Part shown: positions 1-5,570 of the stretch, piece after piece
How the letters are laid out: every line of letters starts with the position of its first letter
How positions within the stretch are numbered: the stretch's first letter is position 1
Assembly (NCBI GenBank): GCA_937127205.1
Contig: CAKZLS010000305.1
Span: 1-5,585, forward strand
From: an uncultured Rhodospirillales bacterium
Lineage (GTDB): Bacteria > Pseudomonadota > Alphaproteobacteria > Rhodospirillales > Defluviicoccaceae
DNA length: 5,585 bases
Reading direction: 5' to 3'
Translations under genes and position numbers: made by a program
Notes under the pieces: generated by a model
Database searches by the model: none
Seen by the model: the letters and a program-made list of their open reading frames with translations, nothing else
What the model was told of the DNA's origin: nothing

Positions 1-1
1 G

Positions 2-124
2 CCGCCGGCCCAGCCTGTGCGCTTTGGTCTCTATGCCTGTAGTCCCATGAACTCATCGTTCGAGGCGATCTTCGACAGTTTTGGCCTTGGCGCCTGTTCC
101 TGGAAGGCCCACGATTCCGCATAA
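2..124 (+). CDS. C-terminal end of a protein resembling the DUF1349 family (5' part outside window)
   Basis: An open frame enters from the left edge and ends at TAA 122-124, giving the last 40 residues of a protein. The visible tail includes VRFGLYACSP, then SSFEAIFDSFGLG, then ACSWKAHDSA. The pattern of a strand with a GLYACSP-type turn, an FEA.F..F strand and a C.WKAHD end recalls the C-terminus of DUF1349 proteins (concanavalin A-like beta-sandwich proteins, sometimes labelled 'regulation of enolase protein 1'). This family match is from memory and rests on a short stretch. Codons are GC-rich and gene-like. The stop lies 45 nt before the membrane GDPD gene on the same strand and in the same frame, so the two may be co-transcribed. 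No function can be assigned from the fragment. Confidence 0.65.
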   Translation, partial: PPAQPVRFGLYACSPMNSSFEAIFDSFGLGACSWKAHDSA

Positions 125-154
125 ACCGCTTGCCTTGGTGCTGGCATTCGCCGC

Positions 155-160
155 AAAGGT
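155..160 (+). promoter_or_regulatory. Ribosome binding site of the GDPD gene
   Basis: The purine-rich AAAGGT lies 9 nt before ATG 170. It is a moderate Shine-Dalgarno match and supports ATG 170, which is also the first usable ATG after the in-frame stop at 122-124. Confidence 0.45.
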
Positions 161-169
161 AGCGGCGCT

Positions 170-2011
170 ATGACCCTACTCCAGGCCTATCGCCGCGTCT
201 GGCGGTTGCGGTGGCGGTTTCTCACCACCCATGCCGCCCTGACCGTGTTCGCCGCCGCTATCGTGTCGCCGCTACTCGGTGCGATGGTACGTTTCGTCAT
301 CGGCTTTTCCGGCGCGCCGGCGTTGGCGGACCAGGATATTGCGCGATTCGTGCTTTCGCCCACCGGTCTCGCCTGCGCCATCTTCGTGGCGAGCGTGCTG
401 ATCGTTGCCGGTGTGCTGGAAACCGCGGTGCTAATGTGGATCCACATGACCGACCGTCATGGCGGGCGCGCCGGCGTGCTACGGGGGTTGGCGCCGGTTA
501 TCCGGCGATTGCCGGCGCTTCTTGGGTTCGCGGCGCTCCTTGTTGGCCGCCTCCTCATTATCGCGGCGCCCTTCCTGGCGTTGATCGGATTGGTGGCGTG
601 GTATTTGCTGACCGGCCACGATATCAACTACTATCTGTCGGCCCGTCCGCCGGAATTCATCCGGGCCGCCGTCGTCATCACGGTGATCGCCGTGGTCATG
701 GCCGGTATTGTCGTCGAGCGGCTGGTGAGCTGGTCCATCGCCTTGCCGGGATTGCTGTTCTCCGGCTTCCGCCCCACGGACGCCTTTCGCCGCAGCGCCA
801 GTCTCACCAAGGGTCACAGAATGCGCATCGCGGCGCGGCTGGCTGCTTGGGCCGTGTTCGCCCTGGCCGTAGGCGCGTGTTTGGCCGGCCTGGCCGGCGG
901 CGCGGCGCGTTTGGTGGTGGGGGGATCCGGGATGGGCTTCGGTGCCGTTGCCACCTTCCTGGCCGTGGTGCTCGCGGTCTGGTTCGTCGCCAACATGGTG
1001 GTAACGACGTTGACGGCGGGAAGCCTCGCCGTTCTGCTGGCCGAGCAACTGGGTCTATGCGGTGCGCCCGTGACCGTGGACTTCGTCGAGGATGCCGACG
1101 CCCGCAACAGCGCAGGGACCGTTCGAACGGCCGCGATCGGTCTGGCGGCAGCGGGCGTTGCTGCCTTGATGGCGGGCGTAACCTTGCTCGCCGACGTGCC
1201 GCCTGTGGATGAGACGGCGGTGATCGCGCATCGGGGTGCCGCCGGGGCGCGACCCGAGAACACTTTGGCGTCGGTCCGCAAGGCCATTGAGGATGGCGCC
1301 GACTGGGTGGAAATCGACGTCCAGGAAACCAAGGACGGCGAGGTGGTTGTGCTCCACGACAGCGACTTCATGAAGATCGCCGGCGTCGACCTGAAAATTT
1401 GGGACGCCACCATGGCGGACCTTGCCGAGATCGATATCGGCGGCTGGTTTGCGCCCGAGTACGCCGGCGAGCGGACGCCCACCCTGGCTTCTGTCCTCGA
1501 GGAGGCAAAGGGCAAGGCGCGTGTCTTGATCGAGCTGAAGTATTACGGACACGACGTGCGGCTTGAGGAGCGCGTCGCGGAGATCGTCGAAGCCACCGGT
1601 ATGACCGAAGACATGGCGATTATGTCGCTGGACTACGCCGGCGTGCGCAAGATGAAGGCGCTCAGGCCGGAATGGCGCGTCGGGTTACTGGCCGCCACCG
1701 CTATCGGTGACATGACCCGGCTGGAGGCCGATTTCCTGGCGGTAAGCAGCGGCCTCGCGAGTGTCCATTTCGTTCGCCGCGCCCGTGCGGCGGACCGCGA
1801 TGTCTATGTCTGGACCGTCAACGACCCGATGGTGATGTCGCGAATGATCTCGCGCGGCGTCGCCGGACTGATTACCGACGAGCCCGGTCTGGCCCGCGAA
1901 GTTCTGTCCGAGCGCGCCGAACTGAGCATGGCGGAGCAACTTCTCCTGGTTGGCGCCGATCTGCTGGGTCTCGACCTGACGCCGAGCGCCGATCGTGACC
2001 AATCTCCTTAA
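170..2011 (+). CDS. Membrane-anchored glycerophosphodiester phosphodiesterase (GDPD)
   Basis: Predicted to hydrolyse glycerophosphodiesters to glycerol-3-phosphate and an alcohol at the cytoplasmic membrane. The 613-residue product has two parts. Residues about 20-341 are strongly hydrophobic, with roughly seven or eight membrane segments (near 22-44, 66-91, 115-147, 165-183, 225-245, 255-292 and 320-341); this resembles the membrane domain found ahead of some bacterial GDPDs. Residues about 348-580 are a GDPD TIM barrel with its hallmark residues: AHRG (H354, R355), PENT (E363, N364), EID (E381, D383) as metal ligands, LHD (H396) as the second catalytic histidine, IELK (E455), the late VWTVND strand (W548) and GLITDEP (D570). 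The tail ERAELSMAEQLLL is typical of such fusions. The metal and catalytic residues all appear intact. Membrane-fused forms are longer than the roughly 250-residue UgpQ type. The substrate cannot be told from sequence. The gene converges on mdh. Confidence 0.9.
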   Translation: MTLLQAYRRVWRLRWRFLTTHAALTVFAAAIVSPLLGAMVRFVIGFSGAPALADQDIARFVLSPTGLACAIFVASVLIVAGVLETAVLMWIHMTDRHGGRAGVLRGLAPVIRRLPALLGFAALLVGRLLIIAAPFLALIGLVAWYLLTGHDINYYLSARPPEFIRAAVVITVIAVVMAGIVVERLVSWSIALPGLLFSGFRPTDAFRRSASLTKGHRMRIAARLAAWAVFALAVGACLAGLAGGAARLVVGGSGMGFGAVATFLAVVLAVWFVANMVVTTLTAGSLAVLLAEQLGLCGAPVTVDFVEDADARNSAGTVRTAAIGLAAAGVAALMAGVTLLADVPPVDETAVIAHRGAAGARPENTLASVRKAIEDGADWVEIDVQETKDGEVVVLHDSDFMKIAGVDLKIWDATMADLAEIDIGGWFAPEYAGERTPTLASVLEEAKGKARVLIELKYYGHDVRLEERVAEIVEATGMTEDMAIMSLDYAGVRKMKALRPEWRVGLLAATAIGDMTRLEADFLAVSSGLASVHFVRRARAADRDVYVWTVNDPMVMSRMISRGVAGLITDEPGLAREVLSERAELSMAEQLLLVGADLLGLDLTPSADRDQSP

Positions 2012-2206
2012 GCTGCCCAGGTCCCCATCCATTTGACTGTTGCGTGATACGCCGCGATACCGATGTTGTCGGGTAAGGGCGGCTGCGAAGCTCTTTTGAA
2101 AGCCGGCATCATCGGCGCCGGCCGCTTCCGCGACGGCCTCGGCCGCCACGGCGATTTCGACAAGATCGATCAGCGCCGTGGCGGCGAGGGCTTATGTGAC
2201 GATGGT
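2012..2206. other. Convergent intergenic region between the GDPD gene and mdh
   Basis: This 195-nt gap lies between two genes transcribed toward each other. It holds no ORF I can support as a gene. The plus strand has a short bulged stem (CCGA at 2060-2063 pairing with TCGG at 2069-2072) without a following T run. A better hairpin for the minus strand lies at 2102-2122. Composition stays GC-rich and coding-like around 2150-2190. Confidence 0.6.
2102..2122 (-). terminator. Possible transcription terminator of the mdh transcript
   Basis: Read on the minus strand, GCCGGC, a 9-nt loop and GCCGGC form a 6-bp all-GC stem followed directly by TTTC and then an A-rich stretch. It lies about 85 nt past the mdh stop. 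The T run is short, so this is a weak intrinsic terminator at best. Confidence 0.3.
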
Positions 2207-3163
2207 TCAGGCCGCCATCGCGTCTTTCGCGACGCCGAAAAGCTCCGTTACCGCGCCTACCGAGTGATCCAACATAGCCCGTTCATCGGCATTGAGCTGG
2301 ATCTCGACGATCCGCTCGACGCCGCCGGCGCCGATGATCACCGGTACGCCCACGTACAAACCGTTCACGCCGTACTCGCCGGAGAGCTGGGCGGCGCACG
2401 GCAGCAGTCGCTTCTGATCCTTCAGGTAGGCTTCGGCCATGGCGATGGCCGATGCCGCCGGCGCATAGAAGGCCGATCCCGTCTTGAGCAGGCCGACGAT
2501 CTCGCCGCCGCCGCCGCGGGTGCGCTTGACGATGTCGTCGAGGCGTCCCTGCGTCGTCCAGCCCATGTTGACCAGGTCCGGCAGCGGGATGCCGGCCACT
2601 GTCGAGTAACGGACCAGTGGCACCATGGTGTCGCCGTGGCCGCCGAGCACGAAGGCGCTGACGTCTTCCACCGAAACGTCGAATTCGGCGGCGAGGAAGG
2701 TGCGAAAACGCGCCGAGTCGAGAACGCCGGCCATGCCTACCACTTTCGCCGCCGGCAGTCCGGAGACCTGCTGCAGGATGCCGACCATGGCGTCCAGCGG
2801 ATTGGTGACGACGATAACGAAGGCGCCGGGGCAATGAGTACGGACGGCCTCGCCCACGGCGACCATGACCTTGGTATTGATACCGATCAGGTCGTCGCGG
2901 CTCATGCCGGGTTTGCGCGGTACGCCGGCGGTGACGATAACCACGTCGGAGCCGGCGATGTCGGCGTAATCGCTGGTGCCCGACGCGGCAACCGATACGC
3001 CTTCAACCGGCGTGGATTGCAGGATGTCGAGCGCTTTGCCTTGCGGGATACCGTCAACGATGTCGAACAGAACGACGTCGCCGAGCGACTTCATGGTGAT
3101 GAGATGCGCGAGCGTGCCGCCGATGTTTCCGGCGCCGATCAGCGCGATTTTGGTGCGGCCCAT
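2207..3163 (-). CDS. mdh: NAD-dependent malate dehydrogenase (LDH-like type)
   Basis: Interconverts malate and oxaloacetate with NAD+/NADH in the TCA cycle, in the cytoplasm. The 318-residue product is of normal family length. The N-terminus carries the Rossmann dinucleotide motif GAGNIGG (residues 10-16), with D34 at the end of the second strand, the acidic residue that favours NAD over NADP. The active-site loop reads VPRKPGMSR: R83 at the position that is Arg in malate but Gln in lactate dehydrogenases, and R89. VTNPLDAM supplies N121, LDSARFR the D149/R152 pair, and GGHGDTMVP the catalytic H176. No key residue is missing. The ATG is set by AAGGAGGA seven nt upstream. It lies 131 nt downstream of pckG on the same strand, and both enzymes share oxaloacetate. 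In many alphaproteobacteria mdh is followed by sucCD; here it is followed by a convergent GDPD gene instead. Confidence 0.97.
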   Translation of the reverse strand: MGRTKIALIGAGNIGGTLAHLITMKSLGDVVLFDIVDGIPQGKALDILQSTPVEGVSVAASGTSDYADIAGSDVVIVTAGVPRKPGMSRDDLIGINTKVMVAVGEAVRTHCPGAFVIVVTNPLDAMVGILQQVSGLPAAKVVGMAGVLDSARFRTFLAAEFDVSVEDVSAFVLGGHGDTMVPLVRYSTVAGIPLPDLVNMGWTTQGRLDDIVKRTRGGGGEIVGLLKTGSAFYAPAASAIAMAEAYLKDQKRLLPCAAQLSGEYGVNGLYVGVPVIIGAGGVERIVEIQLNADERAMLDHSVGAVTELFGVAKDAMAA

Positions 3164-3170
3164 GATGGGG

Positions 3171-3178
3171 TCCTCCTT
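3171..3178 (-). promoter_or_regulatory. Strong ribosome binding site of mdh
   Basis: On the minus strand AAGGAGGA, a near-perfect Shine-Dalgarno sequence, sits 7 nt before the ATG at 3163. It fixes the mdh start and suggests high translation initiation. Confidence 0.85.
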
Positions 3179-3225
3179 GATCCAATGTTTGCCAGTATTT
3201 TTCGAACTCGGGGGAGTCGGCTGGT

Positions 3226-3254
3226 CCGGGGGGCGGGGACAAATCGCCCCCCGG
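3226..3254 (-). repeat. Perfect 10-bp GC hairpin between pckG and mdh
   Basis: CCGGGGGGCG (3226-3235) and CGCCCCCCGG (3245-3254) are exact reverse complements around a 9-nt loop. The hairpin lies 40 nt past the pckG stop and 62 nt before the mdh ATG. In the RNA of either strand no U run follows, so it is not a textbook intrinsic terminator. Possible roles are an mRNA 3'-end stabiliser or processing barrier, or a partial terminator separating pckG from mdh expression. Confidence 0.75.
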
Positions 3255-3294
3255 TGGAGCCGGGCCGTTTCAGGCCAGGTTTCCAGCTACCGCC

Positions 3295-5154
3295 TTAGGC
3301 TGCCGGCCGGACCACGTCTTCATGCGCCAGCTCCCACCGCTCCGGTGATCGCCACAGCCGCGAGCGCAACAGTTCGCGCTCGAAGATGAACTCCTTCGGA
3401 AGGCGGTCGAAGAACAGGTCGAAATGGTCCTCGTGGGCGTGGGCCTCGGAGGTTCCGGCTGTCCGGCCCACGGCCATCAGCTCGTAGAAGGTGTCCTCCG
3501 GGTAGTCGAGACCGGTCCAGGTGAGGTCCTCGTGCCGCGGCATCCAGCCGAGCGGGCTCTCGACGGCGTAGCCGTGACCCTTCACCCGGTCGACGATCCA
3601 CTTCAGCACCCGCATGTTCTCGCCGAAGCCGGGCCACATGAACTTGCCCTCGTCGTCCTTGCGGAACCAGTTGACGCGGAAGATACGCGGCGGATTGGGC
3701 ACGTGACGGCCCACATTCAGCCAGTGGCTGAAGTAATCCGCCATGTTGTAGCCGCAGAACGGCAGCATCGCCATGGGATCGCGGCGCATGGCCGCCTGGC
3801 CGATGGCCGCGGCGGTACCCTCGGAACCCATGGTGGCGGCGAGGTAGACACCGTGGGTCCAGTTGAACGCCTGATACACCAGCGGCATGTCCTTGCTCAT
3901 GCGGCCGCCGAAGATGAAGGCGCTGACCGGCACGCCGTCGGGGTTCTCCCACTCGGGGTCGATGCTCGGGCACTGTGACGCGGGGGCGGTGAAGCGCGCG
4001 TTCGGGTGCGCCGCCGGCCGTCCGCAATCCGGTGTCCAGTCGTCGCCTTTCCAGTCGATCAGATGGGCCGGGGGCTCGCTCATGCCTTCCCACCAGATGT
4101 CGCCGTCGTCGGTGAGCGCCGCGTTGGTGACGATGCAGTTCTCGGTCATGGACAACATGGCGGTGGGGTTGGAGTCCATGTTGGTGCCCGGGCCGACACC
4201 GAAGAACCCGGCTTCCGGGTTGATCGCCCGCAACGACCCGTCGGGGCCTTTCTTGATCCACGCGATGTCGTCGCCGACGGTGCGGATCTTCCAACCTTCG
4301 AAGCCTTCCGGCGGGACCAGCATGGCGAGGTTGGTCTTGCCGCAGGCGCTGGGGAAGGCGCCACCGATGTAGGTCTTTTCACCGTCCGGCGATTCGATCC
4401 CCATGATCAGCATGTGTTCGGCGAGCCAGCCCTCGTCGCGGGCCATTACTGAGGCGATGCGGAGCGCCAAGCACTTCTTGCCGAGCAGCGCGTTGCCGCC
4501 GTAGCCGCTGCCGTAGGAAATGATCTCGTAGGTCTCCGGAAAGTGCACGATGTACTTGCGGTTGATGTCGCCTTCGCACGGCCACGGCACGTCCGCCTGA
4601 CCCGGCTCCAGCGGCGCGCCGATGGAGTGCAGGCAGGGAATGTAGAACCCGTCGTCGCCGAGTACGTCGAGAACGGCGCTGCCCATGCGGGTCATGATCT
4701 TCAAGTTGACCACCACATAGGCGCTGTCGGTGATCTGCACCCCGATCTTAGCGATGGGCGAACCCAGCGGGCCCATGCTGAAGGGGATCACATACATGGT
4801 GCGGCCGCGCATGCAGCCGTCGAACAGGCCGTTCAAGGTCTCGCGCATTTCGCCCGGCGGTGCCCAGTTGTTGGTGGGGCCGGCATCTTCGCGGTTGACC
4901 GAACAGATGAAGGTGCGGTCTTCCACCCGGCCCACGTCGGACGGATGCGAGCGCGCCAGATACGAGTTCGGCCGCTTCTCCGGGTTAAGACGGATGAAGG
5001 TTCCGCCATCGACCATCTGTTGACACAGGCGGTCGTATTCCTCTTCCGATCCGTCCGCCCAAACCACCTGATCGGGTTTGCACAGCGCCGTCATCTGGTC
5101 GACCCAGGCGATCAGCTTCGCGTTGGTGGTTGGTACACTTGCGGCAGCATTCAT
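3295..5154 (-). CDS. pckG: Phosphoenolpyruvate carboxykinase, GTP-dependent
   Basis: Converts oxaloacetate and GTP to PEP, CO2 and GDP, the committing step of gluconeogenesis from C4 acids, in the cytoplasm. The 619-residue product matches the usual GTP-PEPCK length. Numbered from ATG 5154, hallmarks in order are R80 in EDRTFICS (substrate), GYGGNALLGKK with K227 (metal), H247 in AEHMLI (metal), the P-loop FPSACGKTN at 267-275 with the family's reactive Cys271 and K273/T274, VGDD at 293-296 (D296 metal ligand), PNARF with R387, FGGR with R418, and NWFRKDDEGKF..PGF, whose F497, F505 and F510 correspond to the three phenylalanines that form the guanine pocket. These separate it from the unrelated ATP-type PckA. 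An in-frame GTG at 5166 would add four residues, but it is part of the likely ribosome binding site, so ATG 5154 is preferred. It appears to be the first gene of a pckG-mdh pair, with a long leader upstream. Confidence 0.97.
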   Translation of the reverse strand: MNAAASVPTTNAKLIAWVDQMTALCKPDQVVWADGSEEEYDRLCQQMVDGGTFIRLNPEKRPNSYLARSHPSDVGRVEDRTFICSVNREDAGPTNNWAPPGEMRETLNGLFDGCMRGRTMYVIPFSMGPLGSPIAKIGVQITDSAYVVVNLKIMTRMGSAVLDVLGDDGFYIPCLHSIGAPLEPGQADVPWPCEGDINRKYIVHFPETYEIISYGSGYGGNALLGKKCLALRIASVMARDEGWLAEHMLIMGIESPDGEKTYIGGAFPSACGKTNLAMLVPPEGFEGWKIRTVGDDIAWIKKGPDGSLRAINPEAGFFGVGPGTNMDSNPTAMLSMTENCIVTNAALTDDGDIWWEGMSEPPAHLIDWKGDDWTPDCGRPAAHPNARFTAPASQCPSIDPEWENPDGVPVSAFIFGGRMSKDMPLVYQAFNWTHGVYLAATMGSEGTAAAIGQAAMRRDPMAMLPFCGYNMADYFSHWLNVGRHVPNPPRIFRVNWFRKDDEGKFMWPGFGENMRVLKWIVDRVKGHGYAVESPLGWMPRHEDLTWTGLDYPEDTFYELMAVGRTAGTSEAHAHEDHFDLFFDRLPKEFIFERELLRSRLWRSPERWELAHEDVVRPAA

Positions 5155-5160
5155 TGAATT

Positions 5161-5164
5161 CTCC
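5161..5164 (-). promoter_or_regulatory. Ribosome binding site that decides the pckG start
   Basis: On the minus strand GGAG (within AAGTGGAG) lies 6 nt before ATG 5154. The alternative GTG 5164-5166 overlaps this element and has no comparable site before it, so the internal ATG is the better start. Confidence 0.7.
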
Positions 5165-5220
5165 ACTTCTGGTTACAGGCTACGCGCCCAAATTCCCTCG
5201 TTTGGCGTAATAAAAAGCGG

Positions 5221-5228
5221 CACCGGTG
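5221..5228. promoter_or_regulatory. Short perfect palindrome CACCGGTG
   Basis: An 8-bp perfect palindrome only 5 nt from the 19-bp inverted repeat, on the pckG side. CG-centred palindromes are typical of LacI-family operators in general, but 8 bp is short and may be chance in GC-rich DNA. Confidence 0.25.
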
Positions 5229-5233
5229 TAGAA

Positions 5234-5252
5234 GTTGAGAGGAATTCTCAAC
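5234..5252. promoter_or_regulatory. Inverted repeat resembling a regulator binding site in the pckG leader
   Basis: GTTGAGA (5234-5240) and TCTCAAC (5246-5252) are perfect 7-bp reverse complements around GGAAT. The 19-bp size and symmetry fit an operator for a dimeric helix-turn-helix regulator. It lies about 80 nt before the pckG ATG and just downstream of the proposed promoter, where a bound repressor would block transcription. The regulator is unknown; the site could also act as an RNA hairpin. Confidence 0.5.
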
Positions 5253-5280
5253 AATTATTGCTGCCATCATCCACCAAATT

Positions 5281-5400
5281 TATTGTATCGTAGAGTTTAT
5301 ATTGTTTAAATGCAATGACTTTCGGAAATAACTGATATTAATTATTTAAGTAATGAATATAAATATTATAATAAAGAAAATAAGTATTTAGCGTTTATTT
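5281..5400. other. AT-rich block
   Basis: I count 22 G or C in these 120 bases (about 18%), against clearly GC-rich flanking genes. It includes the 8-bp palindrome ATTATAAT (5365-5372), which gives a TATAAT on each strand, and the near-palindrome ATTATTTAAGTAAT (5341-5354). It probably serves as promoter or UP-element DNA, or as a binding region for a nucleoid or AT-preferring regulator. Confidence 0.7.
5282..5310 (-). promoter_or_regulatory. Candidate sigma-70-type promoter of pckG
   Basis: On the minus strand TTTAAA (5310-5305, 4 of 6 matches to TTGACA) is separated by exactly 17 nt from TACAAT (5287-5282, 5 of 6 matches to TATAAT). Transcription would begin near 5275 and leave a leader of about 120 nt. 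An overlapping alternative, TTGCAT with TACGAT at 17 nt, exists. AT-rich DNA gives such matches by chance, so this is tentative. Confidence 0.35.
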
Positions 5401-5411
5401 AAGGGCGAGCG

Positions 5412-5570
5412 GTGAGCGTGACTGGTAAAAACGAAAGCAAAGCAATAGTAAGCTTGCTTATATTCCGCTTGCTTACTAGCTCCACGACGAGAATAACTGC
5501 CAACGCGACGGCCCTGGGCACTGGCGTCCAGGGTCTGAACTGTGGAGAATGGCGGAATGATTATCCATGA
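5412..5570 (+). CDS. Doubtful small ORF (52 codons) ahead of a possible divergent gene
   Basis: From GTG 5412 a frame stays open to TGA 5568-5570. AAGGG at 5401-5405 lies 6 nt upstream as a possible ribosome binding site. The predicted peptide starts VSVTGKNESKAIVSLLIFRLL and ends GEWRNDYP. Its stop overlaps ATG 5567 in an ATGA arrangement typical of translational coupling. Against it are codons such as ATA and AGA that the neighbouring genes avoid, repeats within the frame, and no recognisable family. It may be a chance frame or a leader peptide. Confidence 0.18.
   Translation: MSVTGKNESKAIVSLLIFRLLTSSTTRITANATALGTGVQGLNCGEWRNDYP
5446..5478. repeat. Nested inverted and direct repeat built on GCTTGCTTA
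   Basis: TAGTAAGC (5446-5453) and GCTTACTA (5471-5478) are perfect 8-bp inverted arms. Inside this, GCTTGCTTA occurs twice as a direct repeat (5452-5460 and 5467-5475, 15 bp apart), and TAAGC-TT-GCTTA (5449-5460) is a second smaller inverted repeat. It may be a tandem regulator site for a divergent gene, or alternative RNA hairpins in its leader. Confidence 0.55.
5512..5533. repeat. Inverted repeat CCCTGG/CCAGGG
   Basis: CCCTGG (5512-5517) and CCAGGG (5528-5533) are perfect 6-bp arms around a 10-nt loop, and an outer G-U pair is possible in RNA. No T run follows on the plus strand. It lies shortly before possible start codons near the right edge and could be a leader hairpin. Confidence 0.4.

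Noticed and set aside
479..1552. Several long minus-strand frames opposite the GDPD gene
   Set aside because: They oppose an intact membrane-plus-catalytic gene and have low-complexity Ala/Arg/Pro/Thr compositions typical of antisense GC-rich frames.
1685..2149. Minus-strand frame of 154 codons overlapping the end of the GDPD gene
   Set aside because: Most of it is antisense to the GDPD barrel, it has no good ribosome binding site, and no family is recognisable, though its first part lies in the intergenic gap.
2063..3298. Long plus-strand frame (411 codons) antisense to mdh
   Set aside because: It is the antisense shadow of a clear malate dehydrogenase; GC-rich DNA lacks stops, and the translation is His/Asp/Gly/Arg-rich without a family signature.
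3320..4294. Minus-strand frame of 324 codons within pckG
   Set aside because: Out-of-frame reading of pckG, rich in Arg, His and Pro; the true frame carries all PEPCK motifs.
5212..5228. Intrinsic terminator in the pckG leader (CACCGGTG followed by a T run on the minus strand)
   Set aside because: The stem would be only 3-4 bp with almost no loop; too weak to call a terminator.
5078..5293. Plus-strand 71-codon frame spanning the pckG start and leader
   Set aside because: Its first part is antisense to pckG and the rest runs through the leader repeats; no coding signal.
5345..5372. Plus-strand promoter TTTAAG - 16 nt - TATAAT
   Set aside because: The -10 match is perfect but the -35 is poor, and in an 18% GC block TATAAT is expected by chance; kept only as a possibility.
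5479..5568. 30-codon minus-strand frame starting MDNHSAIL
   Set aside because: No ribosome binding site upstream, very short, and it crosses the 5512-5533 inverted repeat.
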